Shown here piece after piece: positions 19,179 to 26,571 of a stretch of 49,482 bases of DNA (the first letter of the stretch is position 1; every line of letters starts with the position of its first letter). The stretch is from contig NZ_AJLJ01000190.1 in NCBI RefSeq assembly GCF_000317245.1, positions 1 to 49,482 on the forward strand. The letters run 5' to 3'. Both the position numbers and the translations under genes were made by a program. Origin of the DNA: Fischerella muscicola SAG 1427-1 = PCC 73103. Lineage in GTDB: Bacteria > Cyanobacteriota > Cyanobacteriia > Cyanobacteriales > Nostocaceae. A model generated the notes under the pieces. It did not search any database. It was not told the DNA's origin and saw only the letters and a program-made list of their open reading frames with translations.

Positions 19179-19724
19179 ATGGCATTAATACGTTGGGACC
19201 CTTTCCGGCAAATTAACCGTTACGATCCTTTCCGGGAAATTTCTAGCTTGCAACGCGAAATGAATCGCCTGTTTGATCGCATGATCACTACTAGTGATGA
19301 AAGTGATGAAATGGCTGGTTTTGCTTTTATGCCACTAGCTGAAATACACGAAAATTCTGATAATATCCAACTGCGGGTAGAACTTCCTGGTGTAGAGGCT
19401 AAAGACTTGGATGTCAAAGTTACTGCTGAAGCTGTTTCTATCAGTGGTGAACGCAAATCTGAAACAACAACCGAAGAAAAAGGGATGAGACGTTCGGAAT
19501 TCCGCTATGGTCGTTTCCAACGCGTGATTCCTTTATCTACTAGAATTCAAAACGATCAAGTACAAGCAGAATTTAAGAATGGTGTTTTGTGTTTGACCAT
19601 GCCGAAAGCTGAGGAAGAAAAAAATAAAGTTGTCACCGTTAATTTAGGGGGACAAGAAACTCAGGCGATAGGCGATCAGTATGATAGACAAACTCAACAG
19701 CAACTACAATCTCAATCAAGTTAA
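19179..19724 (+). CDS. Hsp20/alpha-crystallin small heat shock protein
   Basis: The 181-residue protein has an N-terminal arm (WDPFRQINRYDPFREI, with a duplicated DPFR motif), an alpha-crystallin domain at about 48-145 (LPGVEAKDLDVKVTAEAVSISGERK; the GVLCLTMPKA strand ends the domain) and a Gln-rich C-terminal tail. The IXI/V motif is not obvious in the tail. It acts as an ATP-independent holdase for unfolding proteins. A GGAGG at 19166-19170, 8 nt from the ATG, fixes the start. The upstream bases TTAGCACTT match only half of a CIRCE element. The dnaJ-like gene lies 340 nt downstream. Confidence 0.95.
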   Translation: MALIRWDPFRQINRYDPFREISSLQREMNRLFDRMITTSDESDEMAGFAFMPLAEIHENSDNIQLRVELPGVEAKDLDVKVTAEAVSISGERKSETTTEEKGMRRSEFRYGRFQRVIPLSTRIQNDQVQAEFKNGVLCLTMPKAEEEKNKVVTVNLGGQETQAIGDQYDRQTQQQLQSQSS

Positions 19725-20066
19725 CTTTCACCCAAATTAATTAGCTAATTAGTTTGCCGTTGATATTTCGGGTTGTTTGAAAAACACCAATATAGCAATC
19801 CTAATTGAGTTGTGAGAAAATACGGAATCCCAGATCCCCGACTTCTTTGAGAAGTCGGGGATCTTGCCTCTCACGAATGATTTAGAATTGCTATAGAAAA
19901 TAATGTATAACAGGATTGACAGGATATATTCACAACCATAATTGTGCTGTCAGTCCTATTTTTGTTTTCTCAAAAATATTGAGAAATGCCATACTGACGA
20001 CAGATTTTCACCAGCAATTCTGTAAGTAAACTAAATTCAATCTTCTTACTTTGTCATCAAACAGCT
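19725..20066. other. Intergenic region between hsp20 and the dnaJ-like gene
   Basis: The region contains the hairpin element at 19791-19895. The remaining 170 nt before the dnaJ-like gene is AT-rich and shows no gene or clear heat-shock operator. Confidence 0.4.
19791..19895. mobile_element. MITE-like element with perfect central hairpin (copy 1)
   Basis: The 105-bp element has ends TATAGCAATCCTAA and TTAGAATTGCTATA and a central perfect hairpin at 19833-19863 (14-bp arms, loop TTG, stem CCCCGACTTCT). A second copy in inverted orientation is at 31863-31965. It is non-coding. Confidence 0.75.
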
Positions 20067-21065
20067 ATGCCAGCTGCAACTGATTTTAAGGATTACTACC
20101 AGATTCTAGGCGTAAGCAAAAATGCCACACCGGAGGAGATCAAACAAGCTTACCGCAAGCTGGCACGTAAGTATCACCCCGATATCAACCCCGGAAATCC
20201 AGAAGCGGAGGAACGCTTCAAAGAAATTAATGAAGCGCAAGAAGTACTTTCTGATCCAGAAAAACGTCAAAAGTACGATGATTTTGGGCAATATTGGCAA
20301 CAAGCAGCGACAAGTGGTGCAAGGCCACCACGCGATCGCCAAGGTGTAAGAGTAGATGTTGGTGGGGTTAATTTTGATCAATATGGTAATTTTGATGATT
20401 TCATCAATGATCTGCTTGGTCGTTTTGGAGGCGTGGGTCGAACTGGTAGAACTTCCACCTATCGCACCTATACGGGTGGCGATCGCGCCTATAGCGATTT
20501 TTTTGAAAATGTTGGGACTGAAGTACCTGCACCCGATACAGAAGCAGGTATTGCTCTGACTTTTGCCGAAGCATTTCACGGCACACAAAAACGTCTGCAA
20601 ATAGATGGTGAAACGATTACTGTCCGTATTCCTCCAGGAGCAAAACCCGGAAGTCGCCTCCGCATCAAGGGTAAAGGACGCCCTAGTCCGTTTTCCCAAC
20701 AACGGGGAGATTTATATTTAACTATTGAAGTATTACCCCATCCATTCTTTAAATTTGAAGGTGATAACATTGCTTGCGAGATTCCGATTCGACCAGATGA
20801 AGCTGTATTAGGAACGCAAGTGAAAGTTCCTACAGCCGATGGTAGCGTGACGATGAAAATTCCGGCGGGTGTGCGTTCTGGTCAATTTTTGCGGTTGCGT
20901 GGTCAAGGCTGGATACTACCTAAAGGAGGACGTAGTAATTTAATTGTCAAGCTACAAATTGTATCTCCCAAGGATTTGAGTCCGGTAGAACGTGAGTGCT
21001 ATGAAAAAATCCGCGATAGTACTACTTTCGACCCGCGCGTGGCGCTACAAGAGGTGAAATTATGA
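20067..21065 (+). CDS. DnaJ-like co-chaperone without zinc finger (CbpA type)
   Basis: The 332-residue protein has a J domain at 8-73 with HPD at 37-39 (KYHPDINPG), a Gly/Arg-rich linker with [24 protein letters not shown], and two C-terminal beta domains ([38 protein letters not shown]). The CxxCxGxG zinc motifs are missing, so it is type II, like CbpA. It delivers clients to DnaK and stimulates its ATPase. Its TGA overlaps the ATG of the next gene, which looks like CbpM, the CbpA inhibitor. Near hsp20, it may be part of a stress block. Confidence 0.92.
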   Translation: MPAATDFKDYYQILGVSKNATPEEIKQAYRKLARKYHPDINPGNPEAEERFKEINEAQEVLSDPEKRQKYDDFGQYWQQAATSGARPPRDRQGVRVDVGGVNFDQYGNFDDFINDLLGRFGGVGRTGRTSTYRTYTGGDRAYSDFFENVGTEVPAPDTEAGIALTFAEAFHGTQKRLQIDGETITVRIPPGAKPGSRLRIKGKGRPSPFSQQRGDLYLTIEVLPHPFFKFEGDNIACEIPIRPDEAVLGTQVKVPTADGSVTMKIPAGVRSGQFLRLRGQGWILPKGGRSNLIVKLQIVSPKDLSPVERECYEKIRDSTTFDPRVALQEVKL

Positions 21066-21370
21066 ATCAAGTTAGTCTGTCACGAGTGGTTGTCTCTGAA
21101 GAAGGCGATCGCCTTTACACTTTTGAATATGCAGCTTTAGTTACACAAACATCAACTAAAGTTTTAGAACGCTTTGCGGCTTTGGGATTGATTTCACCGA
21201 TTAATTCTATGTTGCGATCGCGTGATATTACTCGGATTGCCCAAATCTTGCGTCTGCGTCGAGATTTAGGACTAAATTTAGTCGGTGCAGCAATGGTTCT
21301 AGATATGGCTGAAGAAATTGCCCAACTGCGGGCGCAGTTACAAGTGTACAAGACTCACCAATCTTCTTAG
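21062..21370 (+). CDS. MerR-like chaperone modulator (CbpM-like)
   Basis: The 102-residue protein begins with a MerR-type winged-helix segment ([28 protein letters not shown]) and continues with a helix-rich [29 protein letters not shown] stretch, ending in a short coiled coil. This is the CbpM/MerR_2 pattern. CbpM binds the J domain of CbpA and blocks its action. The ATGA overlap with the dnaJ-like gene gives coupled, roughly equal expression, as in cbpA-cbpM operons. DNA binding is possible but not needed for the known role. Confidence 0.8.
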   Translation: MNQVSLSRVVVSEEGDRLYTFEYAALVTQTSTKVLERFAALGLISPINSMLRSRDITRIAQILRLRRDLGLNLVGAAMVLDMAEEIAQLRAQLQVYKTHQSS

Positions 21371-21810
21371 TACAGCTTTGCATTAATTCATAGCGGTTTA
21401 AAACGCACCAGGTAGCAAAGATAAACGCAGTGAGACCAGCCCCCGTCTTGGACGCCACGTGCTTTATGCCGACGGACTTCCTTAGCCGGATGCAAGCTCC
21501 GGCTCCAGTCCTCGGGAACCCGTCCACCGCAGTGGCTCCGCTCTCCGTCACGTAGACGCGGAGCGGCTACTTGCAGAAGTCGCTTACGCGCCTACCCGTA
21601 AGGGTAGGGGGACTGGCGTAGACGCGTAAGCGGCTTCTCGTGGAGTACCCGAAAGGAGGGGCGCGGAGTCTTGATGCCAAAATTTAGCTATGATCCGATC
21701 CCCTATTCCCCGTTCCCCGATCGCTATTTTCCACTCAGACGGTAACAACAACCGAAAAAATCCTAAAATGGGTCAGAAAGCAAATTTTATTAAAATCTGT
21801 AACAAAGTAT
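21371..21810. repeat. GC-rich dispersed repeat region
   Basis: The segment 21420-21672 is much richer in G+C than its surroundings. It contains an internal inverted repeat, AGAAGTCGCTTACGCGCC (from 21575) against GCGTAAGCGGCTTCT (21624-21638), followed by CGTGGAGTACCCGAAAGG. Parts recur at 45874-45906 and 46855-46890. A 107-codon minus-strand frame across it is repeat-derived, and no real gene is seen. Confidence 0.7.
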
Positions 21811-22068
21811 ATGCCTCCTCGTTGGCCTCGTAAACCCGATCGCAAAGACCCAGCTTACCGCAAACTAGATGACCGGATGAATTTTGCTGTCCATGTGGCA
21901 ATTTTTGCAGCGTGTAATTCAGGGTTGTGGTTTTTTCACAATTTCTTAAAGACTACCTGGGAATGGCTACCTTGGGTGACAGCTGGCTGGTCAGTGGTAT
22001 TGTTGGTTCACTTGATTTATATTGCGGCGATCGCTGATTATTCTGAAATCCCGTCTAAATCCACCTGA
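21811..22068 (+). CDS. Small 2TM-domain membrane protein
   Basis: The 85-residue protein has a basic, proline-rich head (MPPRWPRKPDRKDPAYRKLDDRM) and two hydrophobic helices (NFAVHVAIFAACNSGLWFF; WLPWVTAGWSVVLLVHLIYIAAI) joined by a short Trp-rich loop. This matches the 2TM domain (PF13239) found alone in cyanobacteria and fused to kinases elsewhere. Function unknown. The start ATG follows AACAAAGTAT without a strong RBS. Confidence 0.75.
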   Translation: MPPRWPRKPDRKDPAYRKLDDRMNFAVHVAIFAACNSGLWFFHNFLKTTWEWLPWVTAGWSVVLLVHLIYIAAIADYSEIPSKST

Positions 22069-22181
22069 AGACGGACTGATCAAGCTGGGGCAATTGTAAC
22101 TTGTGGCTGTAGAGTCTTTTGGGAATTGAGCGATAATAGTAATAGTTTATAAATTCGCTTCCGTTCCTTAGGGTTATTTTT

Positions 22182-22493
22182 ATGGCAAAGACTAACACCA
22201 CAGAATTACTGGAAGCCCTAGCAAATGAAATTGGCGAAAACGTTTACATCGATATTGCCAAATGGCATTTATATCTATCAAATGCCAAGTTACATACTGT
22301 CGTTGCAGAACAAGTTTATCCCATAATCACGGCGAGTAAGCCAGTAGATGAAGACGATGTGATTAAGGTTCTAGAATCTATTCCTGTCAAAATTGGTGGT
22401 GGTAGAAGGGAAGTTCCTCTAATTGACTTATTACCTGTGCAATGTCAGGTAAATTTGGTAGATATTTTAGAAAAATTCCAACGCGAAATGTAA
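22182..22493 (+). CDS. DUF3181 family protein
   Basis: The 103-residue protein matches the cyanobacteria-restricted DUF3181 pattern: TTELLEALANEIGENVYIDIAKWHLYLSNAKLH, then KIGGGRREVPLIDLLP and a short C-terminal helix. It is soluble and acidic, with no catalytic motif visible. Members are conserved in most cyanobacteria and no role is established. Confidence 0.85.
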   Translation: MAKTNTTELLEALANEIGENVYIDIAKWHLYLSNAKLHTVVAEQVYPIITASKPVDEDDVIKVLESIPVKIGGGRREVPLIDLLPVQCQVNLVDILEKFQREM

Positions 22494-22553
22494 TCTTTTT
22501 TATTTTTTGTTAAGTAGCTTAAATTTTGCTTGACTTGACTTAATCATCAATCA

Positions 22554-22572
22554 TTCTCTTTCTGAAAGAGAA
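22554..22572 (+). terminator. Hairpin after the DUF3181 gene
   Basis: TTCTCTTTC (22554-22562) and GAAAGAGAA (22564-22572) are perfect complements around one T, about 60 nt past the stop. No T tract follows, so terminator function is uncertain. A perfect palindrome CTCAAGCTTGAG lies further on at 22629-22640, upstream of the next gene. Confidence 0.4.
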
Positions 22573-22720
22573 ACTATAACTGCGTATCAGTCTATTTACT
22601 AATTCAACTCTAAGAGCAAATGTATTTGCTCAAGCTTGAGAAAATTGACTGGTACATAGTTTTTTAATGCTTTTTTTGATTCCCTATTGAAGCAATCTAA
22701 ATTTACTGAGGTTATTTATT

Positions 22721-22939
22721 ATGTTGCTACAACTTAAAGATAGTGGCGAATTGTTGAAAATCCTTGATGTTCAAGAGTTAATTGATCCCAGTATTGATAG
22801 TATTCAAGCTAGAGATCAAGAAGGTCAAGAAGAACAGTCACCAGAATCTTATAAAAAAGAAAATCTTGTTTTCCCTTCGGGTGAAAATCTACCTCGTTGT
22901 TGGATGGATGCAAATTATAAACATGCAAAAGCTTCTTAA
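22721..22939 (+). CDS. Small conserved cyanobacterial protein of unknown function
   Basis: The 72-residue acidic protein starts LLQLKDSGELLKILDVQELIDP, has a Gln/Glu-rich middle and ends in KKENLVFPSGENLPRCWMDANY. I recognise this C-terminal block from small Nostocales proteins that are sometimes labelled acetyltransferase, but it is too short to be one and has no CoA motif. A single cysteine lies in LPRCW. GAGGTTATTT gives a reasonable RBS before the ATG. It sits alone, with long gaps on both sides and a palindrome (22629-22640) about 80 nt upstream. Confidence 0.7.
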   Translation: MLLQLKDSGELLKILDVQELIDPSIDSIQARDQEGQEEQSPESYKKENLVFPSGENLPRCWMDANYKHAKAS

Positions 22940-23381
22940 TTTAAGGATTTAATCAAATAAGCAGAGATGTGAATGTGAGCGATCGCGTCTCTGTTTTAGT
23001 TTTTATTTAGTATCTAAATTTATAGAAAATTTTGATAGCTTATATTATTTAAAATCGATGAAAAAAGATAATTGTTAATATTGTTACATTTTGGCATCTC
23101 AAATTTAAAAGTTCATATTCAATCAAAATTGGGATGATGGGTATCACCCATCATACTTTCAAGATTCAGCCAATGATATTATTAGCGATCGCGCTTGAAA
23201 AATCTTCCTGACAAAATCACCAATAAACTATTGGTAAGTTAAGTTCGGCAGATAAATACAAAGAGCGATCGCCCTCCTTTTATGTGAACTAACTCAGAAT
23301 GATTTGCAAAAAGAGGGATAATTGTTGTTGTGGTGAAAAGTGAGGAGACTTTCTAGCAAAGTGACAATTTAGGAGGTAAAG
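22940..23381. other. Intergenic region with a terminator-like hairpin
   Basis: AT-rich spacer. The only strong structure is the perfect hairpin ATGATGGGT-ATC-ACCCATCAT at 23134-23154. Two HIP1 octamers are present. No gene is visible. Confidence 0.45.
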
Positions 23382-23816
23382 ATGGGTCGTCTACTCTATA
23401 AACACGCATTTTCTTACAAGGGATATTTAATCATTCCTTTTGTTTTTGGAAAAGCGGATAATTACGAAATTTATTCGTATAAATTGTTGTCAGCGATTGG
23501 TTATAAAAGTCAATTCCACAAAGTAGAAAATCCAGCAAAAATATATGGCAGCAGTGTCAGTAATATTCTGGAGATTGCCAAAGAACATATAGACCACAAT
23601 TCAGAATTTGTCAGCGAGGGTGATTACTTTAAGAACCGCTATGTTTACCGTAATAGCCTCATAATTGTTTATCGAGAAGAAGGTAAATCTTTTTACGATC
23701 ACTATCCACCAGACTCATTGAATAACATTGCAGCACCTAAAATATTCACATCAGAATATGAATGTCTGAGTTGGATCAAGCAAGGACTTGATAGCTTAAA
23801 TGTGCGGCGTCGGTAG
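23382..23816 (+). CDS. Conserved hypothetical protein
   Basis: The 144-residue protein is not recognised. It is soluble, rich in Tyr (YKGYLIIPFVFGKADNYEIYSYKLL), with alternating beta-like stretches (YVYRNSLIIVYRE) and a C-terminal SEYECLSWIKQGLDSL helix. No catalytic or metal-binding motif is apparent. A strong Shine-Dalgarno (AGGAGGT, about 23370-23376) stands 5 nt before the ATG, so it is surely translated. It converges on the response-regulator cluster, separated by a hairpin. Confidence 0.7.
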   Translation: MGRLLYKHAFSYKGYLIIPFVFGKADNYEIYSYKLLSAIGYKSQFHKVENPAKIYGSSVSNILEIAKEHIDHNSEFVSEGDYFKNRYVYRNSLIIVYREEGKSFYDHYPPDSLNNIAAPKIFTSEYECLSWIKQGLDSLNVRRR

Positions 23817-23831
23817 TCCTTTCATAACTAG

Positions 23832-23850
23832 GGTGGGTATTTTGCCCACC
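23832..23850. terminator. Bidirectional hairpin
   Basis: GGTGGG (23832-23837) pairs with CCCACC (23845-23850) around TATTTTG. It lies in the 55-nt gap between convergent genes, and T-rich sequence follows on the plus strand. Confidence 0.6.
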
Positions 23851-23871
23851 TTATCTGATACTTTTTAAGTC

Positions 23872-24276
23872 TTATTTTTTTAAATCATCTGTATTCCAAC
23901 CAAGAATTTTTGTCATTTTGGTAACTAGAGTTAGAGGATCAAACGGTTTAGCGATCGCACCCACTGCACCCAATTCTAAAAACCGATGTGGTTCTGTCAA
24001 ACCAGATTTTACAGTTAAAAATATGACTGGAAGTGACTGAGTTTTAGGATTTAACTGTAGGTGTTGCAAGCAAGTAACACCGTTCATTTCGGGCATCATA
24101 CCATCAAGTAAGATAGCATCTGGTTTTTCTGTCTCCGCCTTACTTAGTCCTTCTAAACCTGATTTTGCCAGTAACACTTCCCAATCGGTGAAAGTTTTCA
24201 AACAGGTTTTCACAATGTATTGCATGTGAGGATCATCATCAATAAAGAGAATTATCTTGGTAGTTTTATTGAGCAT
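23872..24276 (-). CDS. Single-domain response regulator (CheY-like)
   Basis: The 134-residue receiver has the acidic pocket DDD at 13-15, phosphoacceptor Asp58 (ILLDGMMPEMNG), Thr88 (FLTVKSG) and Lys110 (AIAKPFDPLTL). There is no output domain. It is the last gene of a minus-strand run of six genes and sits 49 nt after the unrecognised 346-residue gene. It is a paralogue of the regulator at 26157-26534, sharing the AKPFDPLTL end. It probably relays phosphate between histidine kinase and HPt proteins of the cluster, which is inference. Confidence 0.92.
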   Translation of the reverse strand: MLNKTTKIILFIDDDPHMQYIVKTCLKTFTDWEVLLAKSGLEGLSKAETEKPDAILLDGMMPEMNGVTCLQHLQLNPKTQSLPVIFLTVKSGLTEPHRFLELGAVGAIAKPFDPLTLVTKMTKILGWNTDDLKK

Positions 24277-24325
24277 AATCTCTAGCTTTTTCGATTCAAA
24301 AATTAAAATAAAATATTCATAACAG

Positions 24326-25366
24326 CTATTTGTAAAATGTCTGTCGCATTCCTTGAATATAAGCTAGTAAAATAGAATGATGTTCTGGACTTACATGCTT
24401 TACGATTTCATGTAATAATATTTGAATCCATTGTTCTAGAATCTTCCATTGAACTTCTACTTTTTCCATAACTATTTCACATAGAGGAAGTAGTTCTTGC
24501 TCCAGCGGTCTAAGACTCTGCTCTAAAATACATAAGCACAGGTAAGCTTGAAACATATTTAAGTCACGCATGGTTGAGTGTGCTACATCAGGATCGGTTA
24601 ACCAACCACTACGACTGCGATTCTTGGGAAAAAATTCCACTAGTTGCTGATAAGCTATTTTGGTAATGTTTTCAGAGGAATATAAAATTTGACCTACAAG
24701 GATTAATGTTGGCGAATCTAATTCTTGTTTATTACTTGCAGCGCAAACTCGTTGCCAAGGAATTGCTACTTGCTCTTCAACAAATTTGAAGTACGGACTA
24801 AGTAATATTTTCTCAACAGGTGTAAGCTGTTTAAAAATTAACTTGTTGGTAAATTTTAACTGTGTTGTTAAAAAGCCAAGAGCGTGCCAGTCTTGACATG
24901 CTGTATGTTCTACTTGAAATGCTATTAATGTTGGTTCGAGCTTAGATGCTAGCTCTTCAATTGGAGGTATTTCCCAGGAATTCAAAATCTTTTCTTTTGA
25001 TGTTTCTTCTGTAGGTGAGTCAGTACTTAACGATTGTTGTTGATAGATATTAAGTACTTGACTATAGACACTAAAAGTAATTTCAGTGATGCGTCTCGCT
25101 TCAGAAAAATCTAAAACATTAGGAATATAATTGTAGAGCGATTTTGTGAGTAGCCACGCCATCTGAGTATTAATATTTAATGCATTAAGCTTTAATTTAT
25201 CAGCGGTTAATGTTCGTCCTGCGGGTGAAACAGCCGCATTGAAAGAATTTACAGAAGGTTCTTCAAATAAAGACAGAGAAGATAAATCTGTTGCGTAACG
25301 CTGTTTCCACAATCGTAGCAAGCGTTCAACAGAGGGAGTTTTAACAATTGGAGTCGATAAAAGCAT
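24326..25366 (-). CDS. Unrecognised helical protein in the signalling cluster
   Basis: I do not recognise a family in this 346-residue protein. It appears almost wholly alpha-helical, soluble and rich in Leu/Gln/Glu, with a Ser/Thr-rich linker near 118-130. There is no signal peptide, nucleotide motif or metal ligand cluster, although a few histidines lie near the C-terminus (HEIVKHVSPEHHSILL). It sits between an Hsp20 gene and a response regulator on the same strand, with a 49-nt gap to the latter. A role as adaptor or output partner of the phosphorelay is inferred from position only. Confidence 0.6.
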   Translation of the reverse strand: MLLSTPIVKTPSVERLLRLWKQRYATDLSSLSLFEEPSVNSFNAAVSPAGRTLTADKLKLNALNINTQMAWLLTKSLYNYIPNVLDFSEARRITEITFSVYSQVLNIYQQQSLSTDSPTEETSKEKILNSWEIPPIEELASKLEPTLIAFQVEHTACQDWHALGFLTTQLKFTNKLIFKQLTPVEKILLSPYFKFVEEQVAIPWQRVCAASNKQELDSPTLILVGQILYSSENITKIAYQQLVEFFPKNRSRSGWLTDPDVAHSTMRDLNMFQAYLCLCILEQSLRPLEQELLPLCEIVMEKVEVQWKILEQWIQILLHEIVKHVSPEHHSILLAYIQGMRQTFYK

Positions 25367-25584
25367 AATTTTTTAATTTTTTATTGATGGATTTGTGATT
25401 TTTTTGATTAAAAAATCAACCTAATTTATTTATGAAGGTATTTTAAGATTTCAAGTCTCAAAGCTTATTAACAGCAAGATACAAAGATGAAATGGTTAGC
25501 CTCTTGTTTGCTTTTCTATGAAAAAATGATTTAAAATAAATCTTGAGAGCAACTGTATAGCTAGGCTTGTCTACATCCTAAATA

Positions 25585-26037
25585 TCAGTTAAGTATTTGA
25601 ACCTTCACTTGCTGACGCGATCGCAGTGATTTTTGCAGGATGAGAGTGAGCATATCGTTTTTTAAATTAGCGATCGCGATCTCAGGTTCAATTAACTTGG
25701 GTAGGGGAATAATACTTTGGAATTGACTATAGCCACACTCTAATTGATAGTAGTCTTCTTGTTTGGCAGATTTGCTGTGTTCTCCTTGGAGAAACACTAC
25801 TTCATCGGTGACTTGAATCTCAAGACTGTCAGCGACTATATTAGGAATCATTGCATTGACAATAATTCCTGATTTGGTTTCAAAAATCATACACGTGGTT
25901 ATGGAATTATGGGAGCGATCGTTCAACCACAGTGATGAAATCTGGCTATTGCGATCCAAGTCATCAATCACATTGTTCAGGTAGTGTTGCAGAATGTGTA
26001 ATGTTTGTAAATTTTTCCACTCCCCTAAAGTCATCAA
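25585..26037 (-). CDS. Divergent Hsp20-like protein
   Basis: The 150-residue protein ends in an alpha-crystallin-like domain: MIFETKSGIIVNAMIPNIVADSLEIQVTDEVVFLQGEHS, then FQSIIPLPKLIEPEIAIANLKNDMLTLILQKS, which gives the strand order of Hsp20 with the conserved (A)xLxxxxLTL element. The N-terminal 45 residues (HILQHYLNNVIDDLD) are helical and unlike the WDPF arm of the Hsp20 at 19179. Placed between a response regulator and an unknown gene, it may buffer or assemble signalling proteins rather than serve general heat shock. No heat-shock operator is seen. A second ATG follows the first directly. Confidence 0.75.
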   Translation of the reverse strand: MMTLGEWKNLQTLHILQHYLNNVIDDLDRNSQISSLWLNDRSHNSITTCMIFETKSGIIVNAMIPNIVADSLEIQVTDEVVFLQGEHSKSAKQEDYYQLECGYSQFQSIIPLPKLIEPEIAIANLKNDMLTLILQKSLRSRQQVKVQILN

Positions 26038-26156
26038 ATTTCCTCTTGCTATAAATTAACCACAAGCTACTCAGCTAAACCCAATCAAAAAACTGAGGTG
26101 CTTTTGTTCTTAAATTAAGCAAAAAAAATGAGGAAATTATGAGGATATTCAATTAT

Positions 26157-26534
26157 TTATTTCCAATTAAGAGCTTTAGCGACTTGCTCTGCTAAAGTCA
26201 AAGGATCAAAAGGTTTGGCAATTACCCCTATAATAGGCAACTGTGAATATTGTTTATAGTTATTCTGCTGAACCTTAGCAGTAAGTAAAATTACTGGAAT
26301 ATATTGGGTTGCAGGACTTTCTTGAAGCTTGTGAAGTAGGGTAACTCCATCAATATCAGGCATCATAACATCTAGCAGAATAGCATCTGGTTGTTCAGTC
26401 TTGGCTTTGCGTAAGCCTTCGCTACCTGAAGAGGCTTTCAGTACTATCCAACCACCCAATTTTTCCAGACAAGCTTGAATGACTGTAGACAGATGCTTTT
26501 CATCGTCAATTAACAGAATACTCTTTGCCAACAT
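26157..26534 (-). CDS. Single-domain response regulator (CheY-like)
   Basis: This 125-residue receiver has DDE at 10-12, phosphoacceptor Asp55 (ILLDVMMPDIDG), Thr85 (LLTAKVQ) and Lys107 (VIAKPFDPLTL). It lies 37 nt downstream of the six-PAS kinase on the same strand, so it is the likely direct phosphate acceptor. No output domain is present. The loop between beta4 and alpha4 (NNYKQYSQLP) is unusual compared with its paralogue at 23872-24276. Confidence 0.92.
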   Translation of the reverse strand: MLAKSILLIDDEKHLSTVIQACLEKLGGWIVLKASSGSEGLRKAKTEQPDAILLDVMMPDIDGVTLLHKLQESPATQYIPVILLTAKVQQNNYKQYSQLPIIGVIAKPFDPLTLAEQVAKALNWK

Positions 26535-26571
26535 AGGGAAACAAGATCATCAAAAAATAAAGTTGTCAATA

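Noticed and set aside
21228..21551. 107-codon minus-strand open frame
   Set aside because: It overlaps the CbpM-like gene on the other strand and continues into GC-rich dispersed repeat DNA; the composition is that of a repeat-derived chance frame.
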